Both the position numbers and the translations under genes were made by a program. A DNA stretch of 64,000 nt from Amycolatopsis sp. FDAARGOS 1241 (lineage in GTDB: Bacteria > Actinomycetota > Actinomycetes > Mycobacteriales > Pseudonocardiaceae). The stretch covers positions 9,018,001-9,082,000 of the forward strand of contig NZ_CP069526.1 in the NCBI RefSeq assembly GCF_016889705.1, read 5' to 3'. The notes beneath the pieces were generated by a model. It had not been told where the DNA came from. It saw only the letters and a program-made list of their open reading frames with translations, and did no database searches. Below are positions 52,891 through 61,265 of the stretch, one piece after another (positions within the stretch are counted from its first letter, which is position 1; each line of letters opens with the position of its first letter).

Positions 52891-54078
52891 TCAGCCGAAG
52901 TTCTTGTGTTCACCCCGATAAGTCGGGACGGTGCGGTCGACCTGGGAGTCGCGGACGAGGTGGTAGTGGTCGAAGCGTTCGGCGAGTTCGCCGGCCTTCG
53001 CGTGGCGGAGCCAGACCCGGTCGCCGAGGCGCAGGGTGCGGGCGCCGGCGCCCGTGACGGGGGTCTGGACCTCGCCCGCACCTTCGAAACCGAGCAGCTT
53101 CAGGGCTTCGGGGTAGTACGGCGAGGGGACGCGCGACGCGCCGGCCGGACCGGAAGCGATGTAGCCGCCGGAGAACAGGGTCGCGACATCGCGGGCGGGG
53201 CGGCGCACGACAGGCAGCGCGAAGAGCGCGGCGGGGCGCGGCTGGAAACGGGAGTATCCGTCGAAGAGCGTCGGGGCGACGAGGCCCGAGCCGGCGGCGA
53301 TCTCGGTGACGGCGGATTCCGCGCCGGTCGATTCGACGCTGCCGGTGCCGCCGCCGTTGACGAACTCGAGGTCGGCCAGATCGCGGACGGCGCGGACCAC
53401 GGCACCGCGGCGGCGAGAGAGCTCGGCGGCAGACCGGCGCTGCATCCAGCCGATCACGGCGTCCGACACGCCGCCGCGGGCCGCGTCGCCGAGGCCGGCG
53501 ATCTGGCCTTCGTACGCCATCAGGCCGGTGAGCACGAAACCCGGCCTGCCGGCGATCGCGCGGGCGAGCGAGACGGCTTGTTTCACGGTGAACACCGGCG
53601 AACGCCGAGTGCCGACGTGCACGCCGGGCAGCGGGCGCCACGATGCGTCGAGTTCGAGGCACACGCGGATGTCCGGGTGGCCGTGGCCGAGGGCGGCGTC
53701 GACGAGGTCCAGGTGCTCGGTCGAGTCGACCATGATCGTGATGGCTGCGCGCGCTTCGTCGGACGCGGCGAGGCGACGCAACGCTTCGTGGTCGGCCGTC
53801 GGGTAGGCGACGACGACGTCGCGGGTGGTGCCCTGCTCGACGTGCCACACGGCCTCGGCGAGCGAGTAGCACATCAGGCCTTCGAAGCCGTCGCGTTCGA
53901 GCACGCGTTCCAGCAGGTAGCGGCACCGCACCGATTTGCTGACCACCCGGATCGGCTTGCCCGCGGCGCGGCGGAGCAAGTCGTCGGCGTTCGCGTCGAA
54001 CGCGTCCAGGTCGACGATCGCGAAGGGCGGATCGAGGTCCTTCGTCGCCAGGTCGTACCCGTGAGAAGTGGTGGTCAC
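52891..54078 (-). CDS. PLP-dependent amino acid deaminase/aldolase
   Basis: The 395-residue protein has an alanine-racemase-type PLP barrel (about 15-260; the likely PLP Lys is in RVVSKSVRCRYLLERVL, and EFVNGGGTGS is a phosphate loop) and a C-terminal D-serine-dehydratase-like domain (about 270-385; RLGDRVWLRHAKAGELAERF, with His and Cys-like metal ligands less clear). It should act on D-threonine/D-serine-like or 3-hydroxy amino acids. The GTG at 54078 begins MTTTSHGYDLATKDLD, the usual family start. Divergent, with about 100 bases between starts, from the lactone oxidase; this pair recurs in actinomycetes. Confidence 0.85.
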   Translation of the reverse strand: MTTTSHGYDLATKDLDPPFAIVDLDAFDANADDLLRRAAGKPIRVVSKSVRCRYLLERVLERDGFEGLMCYSLAEAVWHVEQGTTRDVVVAYPTADHEALRRLAASDEARAAITIMVDSTEHLDLVDAALGHGHPDIRVCLELDASWRPLPGVHVGTRRSPVFTVKQAVSLARAIAGRPGFVLTGLMAYEGQIAGLGDAARGGVSDAVIGWMQRRSAAELSRRRGAVVRAVRDLADLEFVNGGGTGSVESTGAESAVTEIAAGSGLVAPTLFDGYSRFQPRPAALFALPVVRRPARDVATLFSGGYIASGPAGASRVPSPYYPEALKLLGFEGAGEVQTPVTGAGARTLRLGDRVWLRHAKAGELAERFDHYHLVRDSQVDRTVPTYRGEHKNFG

Positions 54079-54181
54079 GGACTTACGGTACGACAACAAC
54101 GCTTGAAACGCGAATCTCATTCACCTACTGTTCCTGCCACTACCGTGAGGACACTCAGATCGGCGACGACAAGGTGCACGC

Positions 54182-55486
54182 ATGACTCCGTGGAGCAACT
54201 GGGCCGGTACCGCCAAAGCCTCCCCGCAGCGGGTGCACCGGCCCCGCAGCACGGCCGAGGTCGCCGCCGTCGTCGCCGGCATCACTAGTACGGGACGCCG
54301 CGTACGGCCCTGGGGCAGCGGCCACTCCTTCACGGCCATCGCCGTCGCCGACGGCGACGCGCTCGACCTCACACGCTGGTCCGGCATCGAACGCGCCGAC
54401 CTCGAAACGCACCAGGTGACCGTTCGCGCCGGCACCACGATCAAGCAGCTCAACGCCGAACTCGACGCGCTCGGGCTCGCCATGACGAATCTCGGCGACA
54501 TCGACGCGCAGACCATCGCCGGCGCGATTTCGACCGGCACGCACGGCACCGGCGCACGCTTCGGCGGCATCGCCACCCAGATCACCGCGCTGCAGCTCGT
54601 GCTCGCCGACGGTTCCGTCGTCAGCTGCTCCGCCGACGAGCGGCCGGAGTTGTTCAAGGCCGCCCGCGTGGGCCTCGGCGCGCTCGGCGTGATCACGACC
54701 GTCACCCTGCAGTGCGAACCCTCGTTCGTGTTGTCCGCGCAGGAGCGTCCGGAGCCGCTGGAACAGGTGCTCGAGGGCTTCGACGAGTTCACGGCCGAGA
54801 ACGACCACTTCGAGTTCTACTGGTTCCCCTACGGCAAGAGCGCGCTGGTCAAGCGCAACAACCGGCAGCCGCTCGGGACCCCGCGCCGGCCGCTGTCCAA
54901 GGTGCGCCAGTTCGTGGACTACGAGCTGACCGAAAACGTCGCGTTCGGCGGCCTCTGCCGCCTCGGGCGCGCGGTGCCGGCGCTCGTGCGGCCGCTCGGC
55001 GGGTTCGCCGCCCAGGTGCTCTCGGCCCGCGACTACAGCGACCTCTCACACCGCGTGTTCGTGACGCACCGCGGCGTGCGGTTCGTGGAATCCGAGTACG
55101 CCGTGCCCCGTGAGTCACTGCTCGACGTGCTCGCCGAACTGCGCGCGCTCGTGCCGCGGCTGGAAAACCCGGTGCTGTTCCCGGTCGAGGTGCGCGTGGC
55201 CGCCGGCGACGACATCTGGCTGTCCACGGCGAACGGCCGCGATTCGGCTTACCTCGCGATCCACCAGTTCGTCGGCATGCCCTACCGCGAGTACTTCGAC
55301 GGCTTCGCGGCGATCTGCGCGCAGGTCGGTGGCCGTCCGCACTGGGGCAAGATGCACGACCTCGACTCGCACGCCCTGCGCACGCGCTACCCGCACTTCG
55401 ACGACTTCCTGCGCGTGCGCAAGGAGTGCGACCCCAGCGGCACGTTCACCAACACCCACCTCGACCGGGTCCTGGGCCCTGCTTGA
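54182..55486 (+). CDS. Sugar-lactone oxidase (D-arabinono-1,4-lactone oxidase type)
   Basis: This 434-residue FAD-dependent oxidase of the vanillyl-alcohol-oxidase fold has an FAD-binding domain (about 15-180) with the probable covalent His48 in GSGHSF and NLGDIDAQTIAGAISTGTHG, and a C-terminal ALO domain with FPVEVRVAA and the catalytic HWGKMH near residue 389. Members oxidise aldonolactones to ascorbate-like products, L-gulono- or xylitol-type substrates. It is soluble. Divergent from the PLP enzyme; ends 16 bases before the convergent PRPP synthetase gene. Confidence 0.92.
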   Translation: MTPWSNWAGTAKASPQRVHRPRSTAEVAAVVAGITSTGRRVRPWGSGHSFTAIAVADGDALDLTRWSGIERADLETHQVTVRAGTTIKQLNAELDALGLAMTNLGDIDAQTIAGAISTGTHGTGARFGGIATQITALQLVLADGSVVSCSADERPELFKAARVGLGALGVITTVTLQCEPSFVLSAQERPEPLEQVLEGFDEFTAENDHFEFYWFPYGKSALVKRNNRQPLGTPRRPLSKVRQFVDYELTENVAFGGLCRLGRAVPALVRPLGGFAAQVLSARDYSDLSHRVFVTHRGVRFVESEYAVPRESLLDVLAELRALVPRLENPVLFPVEVRVAAGDDIWLSTANGRDSAYLAIHQFVGMPYREYFDGFAAICAQVGGRPHWGKMHDLDSHALRTRYPHFDDFLRVRKECDPSGTFTNTHLDRVLGPA

Positions 55487-55501
55487 CCGGGACCGGCTCG
55501 C

Positions 55502-56446
55502 TCAGTTCGGCTCGAACAGCGAGCTGACCGACTCGCCGTTGTGGATCCGCCGCATCGCCTCGGCCATCGCCGGCGCGATCGAGAGGATCTTCAGCTTTTC
55601 GGTGCGTTCCTCGAACGGCACCGGGACGGTATTGGTGCAGACGATCTCCAAGACGTCCTCCTGGCTGCCGATGCGGTCGATCGCCTTGTCGGCGAACAGG
55701 CCGTGGGTGCAGGCGACTCGGATGGACCGCGGTCCGAGCTCGCGCAGCCGGTCGAGCAGCTCCAGCACGGTGCTGCCGCGCGCGATCTCGTCGTCGAGCA
55801 CGATCACGTCGCGGCCGGTGATGTCGCCGATCACCGACGTGATCTCCACGCGGTCGTCGGCGTAGCGCTGCTTCGTACCGGACGCGACGCGCACGCCGAG
55901 CAGCCGCGCGAAGTGCGCCGCTTCCTTCGCGTTGCCGAGGTCCGGCGAGACGACGGTGGCGTTGGAGAGGTCGTACTGGCGGAAGTGGCGAGCCAGCTCG
56001 TGCAGCGCGTGCAGGTGGTCGACGGGCACGGAGAAGAAGCCGTGGACCTGGGGCGAATGCAGCGTCATGGCCAGCACGCGGTTCGCCCCCGCGGTCACCA
56101 TCAGGTCCGCGACGAGGCGGCCGCCGATGGAGATGCGTGGCGCGTCCTTCTTGTCGGAGCGCGCGTACGCGTAGTGCGGCATGACGACGGTGGTGCGAGC
56201 CGCGGACGCGCCGCGGGCGGCGTCGAGCATCAGCAGCAGCTCGACCAGGTGCTCCTGCACCGGGCGGACCAGCGGCTGGATGAGGAAGACGTCGCGCTCG
56301 CGGCAGTTGGCCTGCAGCTGGACTTGGAGGCAGTCGTTGGCGAAGCGTTCGACTTGGACCGGGAGCAGCGGTACCCCGAGGTGGGTGCAGATCTCCGCCG
56401 CCAGTTCGGGATGAGCGCTACCGCTGAAAATCGCGATGTCCCGCAA
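55502..56446 (-). CDS. prs: Ribose-phosphate diphosphokinase
   Basis: The 314-residue enzyme makes PRPP from ribose 5-phosphate and ATP for nucleotide, His and Trp synthesis. It starts MRDIAIFSGSAHPELA, with the flexible loop near PHYAYARSDKKDAPR and the PRPP-binding loop VIVLDDEIARGSTV. The loop differs from the usual DDMIDTGGT of the housekeeping enzyme, so it is likely a second, divergent copy. The start is a TTG at 56446 with only a weak site (GGGG), so translation may be low. Confidence 0.9.
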   Translation of the reverse strand: MRDIAIFSGSAHPELAAEICTHLGVPLLPVQVERFANDCLQVQLQANCRERDVFLIQPLVRPVQEHLVELLLMLDAARGASAARTTVVMPHYAYARSDKKDAPRISIGGRLVADLMVTAGANRVLAMTLHSPQVHGFFSVPVDHLHALHELARHFRQYDLSNATVVSPDLGNAKEAAHFARLLGVRVASGTKQRYADDRVEITSVIGDITGRDVIVLDDEIARGSTVLELLDRLRELGPRSIRVACTHGLFADKAIDRIGSQEDVLEIVCTNTVPVPFEERTEKLKILSIAPAMAEAMRRIHNGESVSSLFEPN

Positions 56447-56503
56447 GGAGGATTCCCCGTTCGCGTGGTCCGATGGATACGACCCCGATCCTAACGGTGC
56501 AGG

Positions 56504-57154
56504 TCAGAGCGCCGAGATCGCCTCGTCGATCGGGTCGTTGCCCGCGATCAGGTCGAGCGTGCGGCGCGCGGTGGCCGGCGCATCGAGCAGTGCGAGCACG
56601 ACGGCGGCGACGTCTTCGCGCGGCACCTCGGCCCGGCCGGTCTTGTCGCCGATCTTGACGGCGCCCGTGCCGGAGTCGTTGGTCAGCGGGCCGGGCCGCA
56701 GGATCGTCCAGTCGAGGTCGCGGGCCCGCAGGTCTTCCTCGGACGCCCGCTTCGCCCGCAGGTACGCGGCGAAAACGGGATCGAGACCCGGGGCGTCGGG
56801 GTTGTCGGCACCCATCGAACCGATCTGGATGAACCGGCGGACGCCCGCGCGTTCGGCGGCTTCGGCGAAGAGCACAGCGGCCCCGCGGTCGACCGTGTCC
56901 TTGCGGGCCTCGCCGCTGCCCGGACCGGCGCCCGCAGCGAACACCGCCGCGTCGGCGCCGCGGAGTACTTCGGCGACCGCGTCCACATCGGACTTTTCGA
57001 GATCGAGCACCACGGTCTCCGCGCCGACCGCCGTCAGGTCCGCCTCGTGCGCGGGATTCCGCACGATGCCCGCCGGCCGATCACCGCGTTCGGCGAGCAG
57101 CTTCTGGAGACGCAGGGCGATCTGACCGTGTCCACCGGCAATGACGACTCGCAT
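56504..57154 (-). CDS. NAD(P)-binding atypical short-chain dehydrogenase
   Basis: The 216-residue protein has the nucleotide motif VVIAGGHGQIALRLQ (3-17) and ADAAVFAAGAGPGSGEARKDTVD, IQIGSMGADNPD and WTILRPGPLTND, as in the YwnB/HSCARG-like extended-SDR group. The usual Tyr-x3-Lys is not in clear form (AAYLRAKRASEE gives Y-x3-K). It may be a reductase or a redox-sensing scaffold. It lies 58 bases upstream of prs on the same strand. Confidence 0.87.
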   Translation of the reverse strand: MRVVIAGGHGQIALRLQKLLAERGDRPAGIVRNPAHEADLTAVGAETVVLDLEKSDVDAVAEVLRGADAAVFAAGAGPGSGEARKDTVDRGAAVLFAEAAERAGVRRFIQIGSMGADNPDAPGLDPVFAAYLRAKRASEEDLRARDLDWTILRPGPLTNDSGTGAVKIGDKTGRAEVPREDVAAVVLALLDAPATARRTLDLIAGNDPIDEAISAL

Positions 57155-57196
57155 AGTCGCGAGGGTAGTCCGGGCGGAGCGGACGTGCCGGGTCGA

Positions 57197-57850
57197 TCAG
57201 TCGACGTCAGCCGGGACTTCGGCGGTACGGAGGAGCTGGTCGTAGGCCATTTCGTTGACCCAGCGGGACACGGGGTCCTCGGCGAGGAGGATGCGGTCCG
57301 TGCGCCCTTCGAGGTCGAGGTCGACCTGGGCGTGGGGGTCGGCGGTGGCGATGGCGAGGCCGTAGGCGCGGGCGCGCGGCAGGCAGTTCGCCACATAGTC
57401 CTCCGTCAGTACGGCAGGCGATGGGAGCACCATCGCGGCCTCGCCGTAACGTGCGAACGGAACCGCGGAGGCCATCGCGGTCCGCCAGTGCCGGGCGACC
57501 GCGAGGACGCCGATGATCTCGGCGGCCGGCGCGGGTGCGGTCGCAGCCAGCTCTGACCAGGTCCAGGTGTCGACGGTGGCGCGATCGGCGACGGGACCGA
57601 CACCCATCGCGATGCGCTCCGCGTGGACGTCGGTGCGGAGCCGGGCGACGATGCTGACCTTGCGGCCGAGCAGAGTCGTCGTGGGCAGCACAACGCCGGT
57701 CCAGCCCAACAGGGCCGCGGCCTTGCGCGCCAGCTCGTCGACGCTCGCGGGGAGCTCGATCGGCGGCACCACCCGGCTCGGCATCGACCGGCTGCGCTTC
57801 GCGCCACCGGCGACCGTCGAGCTCTCGGTGTTCTGAGGTGTAGCCGCCAC
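57197..57850 (-). CDS. Hypothetical protein, 217 residues
   Basis: This soluble protein has a disordered N-terminus (about 30 residues), a helical stretch with ASVDELARKAAALLGWTGVVLP and a folded C-terminal part containing ATVDTWTWSELAAT, IIGVLAVARHWRTAMAS and VNEMAYDQLLRTAEVP. I do not recognise the family. It lies 42 bases upstream of the atypical dehydrogenase gene and may share its transcript. Confidence 0.7.
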   Translation of the reverse strand: MAATPQNTESSTVAGGAKRSRSMPSRVVPPIELPASVDELARKAAALLGWTGVVLPTTTLLGRKVSIVARLRTDVHAERIAMGVGPVADRATVDTWTWSELAATAPAPAAEIIGVLAVARHWRTAMASAVPFARYGEAAMVLPSPAVLTEDYVANCLPRARAYGLAIATADPHAQVDLDLEGRTDRILLAEDPVSRWVNEMAYDQLLRTAEVPADVD

Positions 57851-58263
57851 GAGTCCGCCTCCTTCAACAACCTGTACCCCTGCGTGCCTCGTGAAACGGG
57901 CACATGAATTGAGTACCAGTGCGGCGCCACGGGGTCTTCACGTTGCGCGAGTGGCTGCGATCGGCGGCGCTCAGCGGTCGGTGACCGGTCGGTGGGCGGT
58001 CGTCGGACTTCGGCCCGACGGTGCGGCCAACCGAGTGAGCCGGAGGTGAGTGGTGTTACCGAACGCCTACGAACGGCTACGGGTCGCGCGGCCCACCAGC
58101 GCGGCAAAGGGTCCAGTTCATTACGCCGTTCGGCGCAAGCCGGGCGGGGTTCCACAGTGGACCTCGCACGTCAGGGGCTTCACCCGGATGGCGGTGACTT
58201 TCGCCGCAGCGGTGCCGCGCCGGCCCGGTCTAGGGTTACGCGACCGTCACGTGAGGAGCAAGC
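57851..58263. other. Intergenic region, 413 bases
   Basis: No supported gene. A plus-strand frame from about 58050 has a fair site (GGAGGTGAG) but codes for Arg/Pro-rich sequence without family features and overlaps the lyase gene in another frame, so I do not call it. The repeated GGTCGGTGACCGGTCGGTGGGCGGTCG near 57974 is a short imperfect direct repeat. Promoters for both neighbours should lie here. Confidence 0.5.
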
Positions 58264-59118
58264 ATGCCGCAGGTCCGCCCCCGCCGATCGGTGCTCTACA
58301 TGCCGGGCGCCAACGAACGCGCGCTCGAGAAGGCGAAGACCCTGCCGGCCGACGCGCTCATCCTGGACCTCGAAGACGCCGTCGCACCCGACGCGAAGGA
58401 AGCCGCGCGCGAGCGGGTGTGCGCCGCGCTGGGCGACTACGGCGACCGCGAAGTGGCCATCCGCGTGAACGGCCTCGACACCGAATGGCACGACGCCGAC
58501 CTGCGGGCCGCCGCGGCGGCCGGTCCCGCCGCCGTGGTCGTGCCGAAGGTCGGCTCGGTGGCCGACGTGCACAACATCGAACGCGCCCTCGAACTCGGCG
58601 GCGCGCCCGAGCGCACGAAGGTCTGGGCGATGCTCGAGACCCCCGGCGCGCTCCTGCGGGCTGCCGACATCGCCGCCGCCTCGCAGCGCCTGACCGTGCT
58701 CGTGCTGGGCACGAACGACCTGGCCAAGGAGCTGCACGCCGCGTTCGTCCCGGGGCGAGGACCGCTGCTGGCGAGCCTGTCGCTCGCCGTGCTCGGGGCC
58801 CGCGCCGCGGGCAAGGTCGTCCTCGACGGCGTCTACAACGACGTGAAGGACGCTTCGGGTTTCGAGGCCGAATGCCGGCAGGGCCGCGAGTTCGGCTTCG
58901 ACGGCAAGACGCTCATCCACCCGTCGCAGATCGAGCCGTGCAACCGGATCTTCGCGCCGTCGGCGGCCGAGGTCGACCACGCGCGCCGCGTGATCGCGGC
59001 GTTCGACGAGGCCCGCGCCGCCGGCCGCGGCGTGGTCACGGTCGACGGGCGGATGGTCGAAAACCTGCACGTCGAGGAAGCGCAGCGCGTGCTGGCGCTC
59101 GCCGAAGCCGTCAGCTGA
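58264..59118 (+). CDS. CitE/HpcH-type acyl-CoA lyase
   Basis: The 284-residue TIM-barrel protein shows RRSVLYMPGANERALEKA (6-23), LILDLEDAVAPDAK (33-46), AIRVNGLDTEW and a metal-binding Glu in WAMLETPGALL, with DGKTLIHPSQIEP near the C-terminus. It belongs to the citrate lyase beta-like family, which splits or forms malyl-CoA, methylmalyl-CoA or citramalyl-CoA. No CitD or CitF partner is present, so it is a stand-alone CoA-thioester lyase or hydrolase. Its 3' end overlaps the amidase by eight bases, convergent. Confidence 0.88.
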   Translation: MPQVRPRRSVLYMPGANERALEKAKTLPADALILDLEDAVAPDAKEAARERVCAALGDYGDREVAIRVNGLDTEWHDADLRAAAAAGPAAVVVPKVGSVADVHNIERALELGGAPERTKVWAMLETPGALLRAADIAAASQRLTVLVLGTNDLAKELHAAFVPGRGPLLASLSLAVLGARAAGKVVLDGVYNDVKDASGFEAECRQGREFGFDGKTLIHPSQIEPCNRIFAPSAAEVDHARRVIAAFDEARAAGRGVVTVDGRMVENLHVEEAQRVLALAEAVS

Positions 59119-60493
59119 CCGGCCAGGCGCGCTGCTGCGGCCGCAATTGCTCGTACGCGGCCGCCGCGCGCAGGAGTTCGACGTCGGCGAAGCGCGGGCC
59201 CGCGAGCTGCAGGCCGATGGGCTGTCCGTCGCTCGTGTAGCCGCAGTTCAGCGACACCGCGGGCTGGCCCGACATGTTGTACGGCACCGTGAAGGGGATG
59301 TGCTCGAACGGGCGCTGCGGGTCGTTGGTCGGCGACGCGTGGTCGAAGGGCGGGGCCGAGACGGCGCAGGTCGGGGAGAGCACGAGGTCGAAGCCGGCCG
59401 TGGCGCGCAGCGCGGCGACGCTCATGCGGTCGATGCAGGTGAAACCGCGGTAGGTGTCCACTCCGGACGCTGCCGCGCCGCCGGCGGCCCAAGTCGCGAT
59501 GTAGGGCAGCACCCGGGCGCGGCGGTCCTCGGGCAGCGCCAGCAGGTCCGACCACGCGCGCACGCGCCAGAACACGTCCAAGCCGTCGAGCAGTTCGCGC
59601 GTGAGGAACGGGTCGACCGGTTCCACGACGGCACCCGCGGCCTCGAAGACCTGCGCCGCGGCGGTGACCGCCGAAAGGATCTCCGGGGACACGGGCAGCC
59701 CGACTCCCGCGTCGAGGTGCAGGCCGACGCGCAGGCCGCGCAGCGAGCCGTCGAGCGCGGACCAGTCCAGCAGCGCCGGCGGCAGGCTCAGGTGATCGCG
59801 CGCGTCCGGTGCCGACAGCACGCCCATCAGCAGTGCGGTGTCCGCGACGGTCCTGGTCAGCGGGCCGGCGACGCGGCCGAGGAACGGCGGGTCCACCGGC
59901 ACGCGGCCGAAGCTCGGCTTCAGGCCCACCAACCCGCACCAGCCGGCGGGCAGGCGGATGGAGCCGCCGATGTCGGTGCCGACGTGGAGGGGTCCGTAGC
60001 CCGCCGCGGCGGCCGCGGCGGCGCCGGCGCTGGAGCCGCCCGGGGTCCGCGAGAGGTCCCACGGATTGCGGGAAGCCTCGTGGAAACTCGACAGTCCGGA
60101 AGTGAGCATCCCGTAGTCCGGCATGGTCGTTTTGGCCAGCAGCACCGCGCCGGATTCGCGGACGCGCGCGGCGGCCGGTGCGTCGGCGGCGGCGGGCGAC
60201 AGCGCGGTCGCCGCGGTGCCCAGGGGGACCGGCGTGCCGCGCGTCGCGATGTTCTCCTTCAGCGTCAGCGGGACGCCGTCGACCGGGCCCAGCGGTTCGC
60301 CGGCGTGCCAGCGCGCCGCCGACTCCTTGGCCGCGGAGCGCGCCGAAGCCGCGTCGTACTCGTACAGCGCTTGCAGCGAAGGTTCGCGTGCCTCTATGCG
60401 CGCCAGCACGGACTCGGTCACGTCGACGGGCGACAGCTCGCGCGAGCGGTACCCTGCGACGAGCTCCACCGCGGTCAGATCAGCCAACTCCAT
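59111..60493 (-). CDS. Amidase-signature family amidase
   Basis: The 460-residue enzyme has the full Ser-cisSer-Lys triad: Lys79 in LTLKENIAT, Ser154 in GGSSAGAA and Ser178 in GTDIGGSIRLP. It hydrolyses amides or carbamoyl compounds; the sequence does not show the substrate. It is cytoplasmic, without a signal peptide. It lies 13 bases downstream of the short-chain dehydrogenase gene in a minus-strand run with the aldehyde dehydrogenase and ABC ATPases, so the cluster probably imports and degrades an amide-containing compound. Confidence 0.92.
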   Translation of the reverse strand: MELADLTAVELVAGYRSRELSPVDVTESVLARIEAREPSLQALYEYDAASARSAAKESAARWHAGEPLGPVDGVPLTLKENIATRGTPVPLGTAATALSPAAADAPAAARVRESGAVLLAKTTMPDYGMLTSGLSSFHEASRNPWDLSRTPGGSSAGAAAAAAAGYGPLHVGTDIGGSIRLPAGWCGLVGLKPSFGRVPVDPPFLGRVAGPLTRTVADTALLMGVLSAPDARDHLSLPPALLDWSALDGSLRGLRVGLHLDAGVGLPVSPEILSAVTAAAQVFEAAGAVVEPVDPFLTRELLDGLDVFWRVRAWSDLLALPEDRRARVLPYIATWAAGGAAASGVDTYRGFTCIDRMSVAALRATAGFDLVLSPTCAVSAPPFDHASPTNDPQRPFEHIPFTVPYNMSGQPAVSLNCGYTSDGQPIGLQLAGPRFADVELLRAAAAYEQLRPQQRAWPVS

Positions 60494-60506
60494 CGAAACC
60501 TCCGGT

Positions 60507-61265
60507 TCACGAAGCGGGTGGTTCGAAACGCCCGTCGACGGCGGTCCAGCCGCCGTCGACGGCGAGCACGGAGCCCGTGACGAACGTCGAAGCGTCCGAA
60601 GCGAGGTACACGACGGCGCCGGCCAGCTCGTCGGCCCGCGCCCAGCGGCCCAGCGCGCCCTTCGCCGCGTACGCGTCGTACCAATCGGGGCTGGACTTGA
60701 TCTGCGCGGTCAGCGGGGTCTCGACGACACCGGGCGCGATGGCGTTCACGCGCACGCCCGCGGGTCCGAACTCCGCAGCGGCCGTGCGGAACAGCTGCAC
60801 GAGCCCGCCCTTCGTCGCCGCGTACGGGCCCTGGCCCGGCTCGACGGTGGTGCCGCGGATCGACGAGAAGCCGATGATGCTACCGCGCCCGCGCTCGACC
60901 ATCGGCCCGCCGAACGCCCGCACCACCTCGAACGCGACGCCCAGGTTCAGCTCGACGACGCGGTCGAACTCCTCGCGCGTGTAGTCCAGCAAGCGTTTGC
61001 GCACGTTGACGCCGGCCGTGAGCACCACGACGTCCAGCTCCCCCAGCTCCGCAGCCGCGCGCGTGACCGCCCCCGGTACTAGCAGGTCGATCTCGTACGC
61101 CTCTCCGACGCCCGTCTCGCGGGCTGCGGCGACATCGCGGTCCGCGCAGATCACGTGCGCGCCGTGCGCGGCGAGGGCCCGCGCGGCCTCGCGGCCGATC
61201 CCGCTGCCACCGCCGAGCACCACGGCGCGGCGGCCGTCCAGCCGGAACAGGTTCTCGTAGTTCAC
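60507..61265 (-). CDS. Short-chain dehydrogenase/reductase
   Basis: The 252-residue protein has the cofactor motif LGGGSGIGREAARAL (17-31), an acidic residue after strand 2 (CADRD, NAD preference), Ser134, Tyr148 and Lys152 in the active site, and NAIAPGVVETPL. A substrate cannot be named. The GTG at 61265 overlaps the stop of the aldehyde dehydrogenase (GTGA), so the two enzymes may act in sequence, the dehydrogenase making an alcohol/ketone change and the other oxidising an aldehyde. Confidence 0.92.
   Translation of the reverse strand: MNYENLFRLDGRRAVVLGGGSGIGREAARALAAHGAHVICADRDVAAARETGVGEAYEIDLLVPGAVTRAAAELGELDVVVLTAGVNVRKRLLDYTREEFDRVVELNLGVAFEVVRAFGGPMVERGRGSIIGFSSIRGTTVEPGQGPYAATKGGLVQLFRTAAAEFGPAGVRVNAIAPGVVETPLTAQIKSSPDWYDAYAAKGALGRWARADELAGAVVYLASDASTFVTGSVLAVDGGWTAVDGRFEPPAS

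Noticed and set aside
58050..58264. Small gene in front of the CitE-like lyase
   Set aside because: A fair ribosome-binding site exists but the product is Arg/Pro-rich and its frame continues as a shadow of the lyase.
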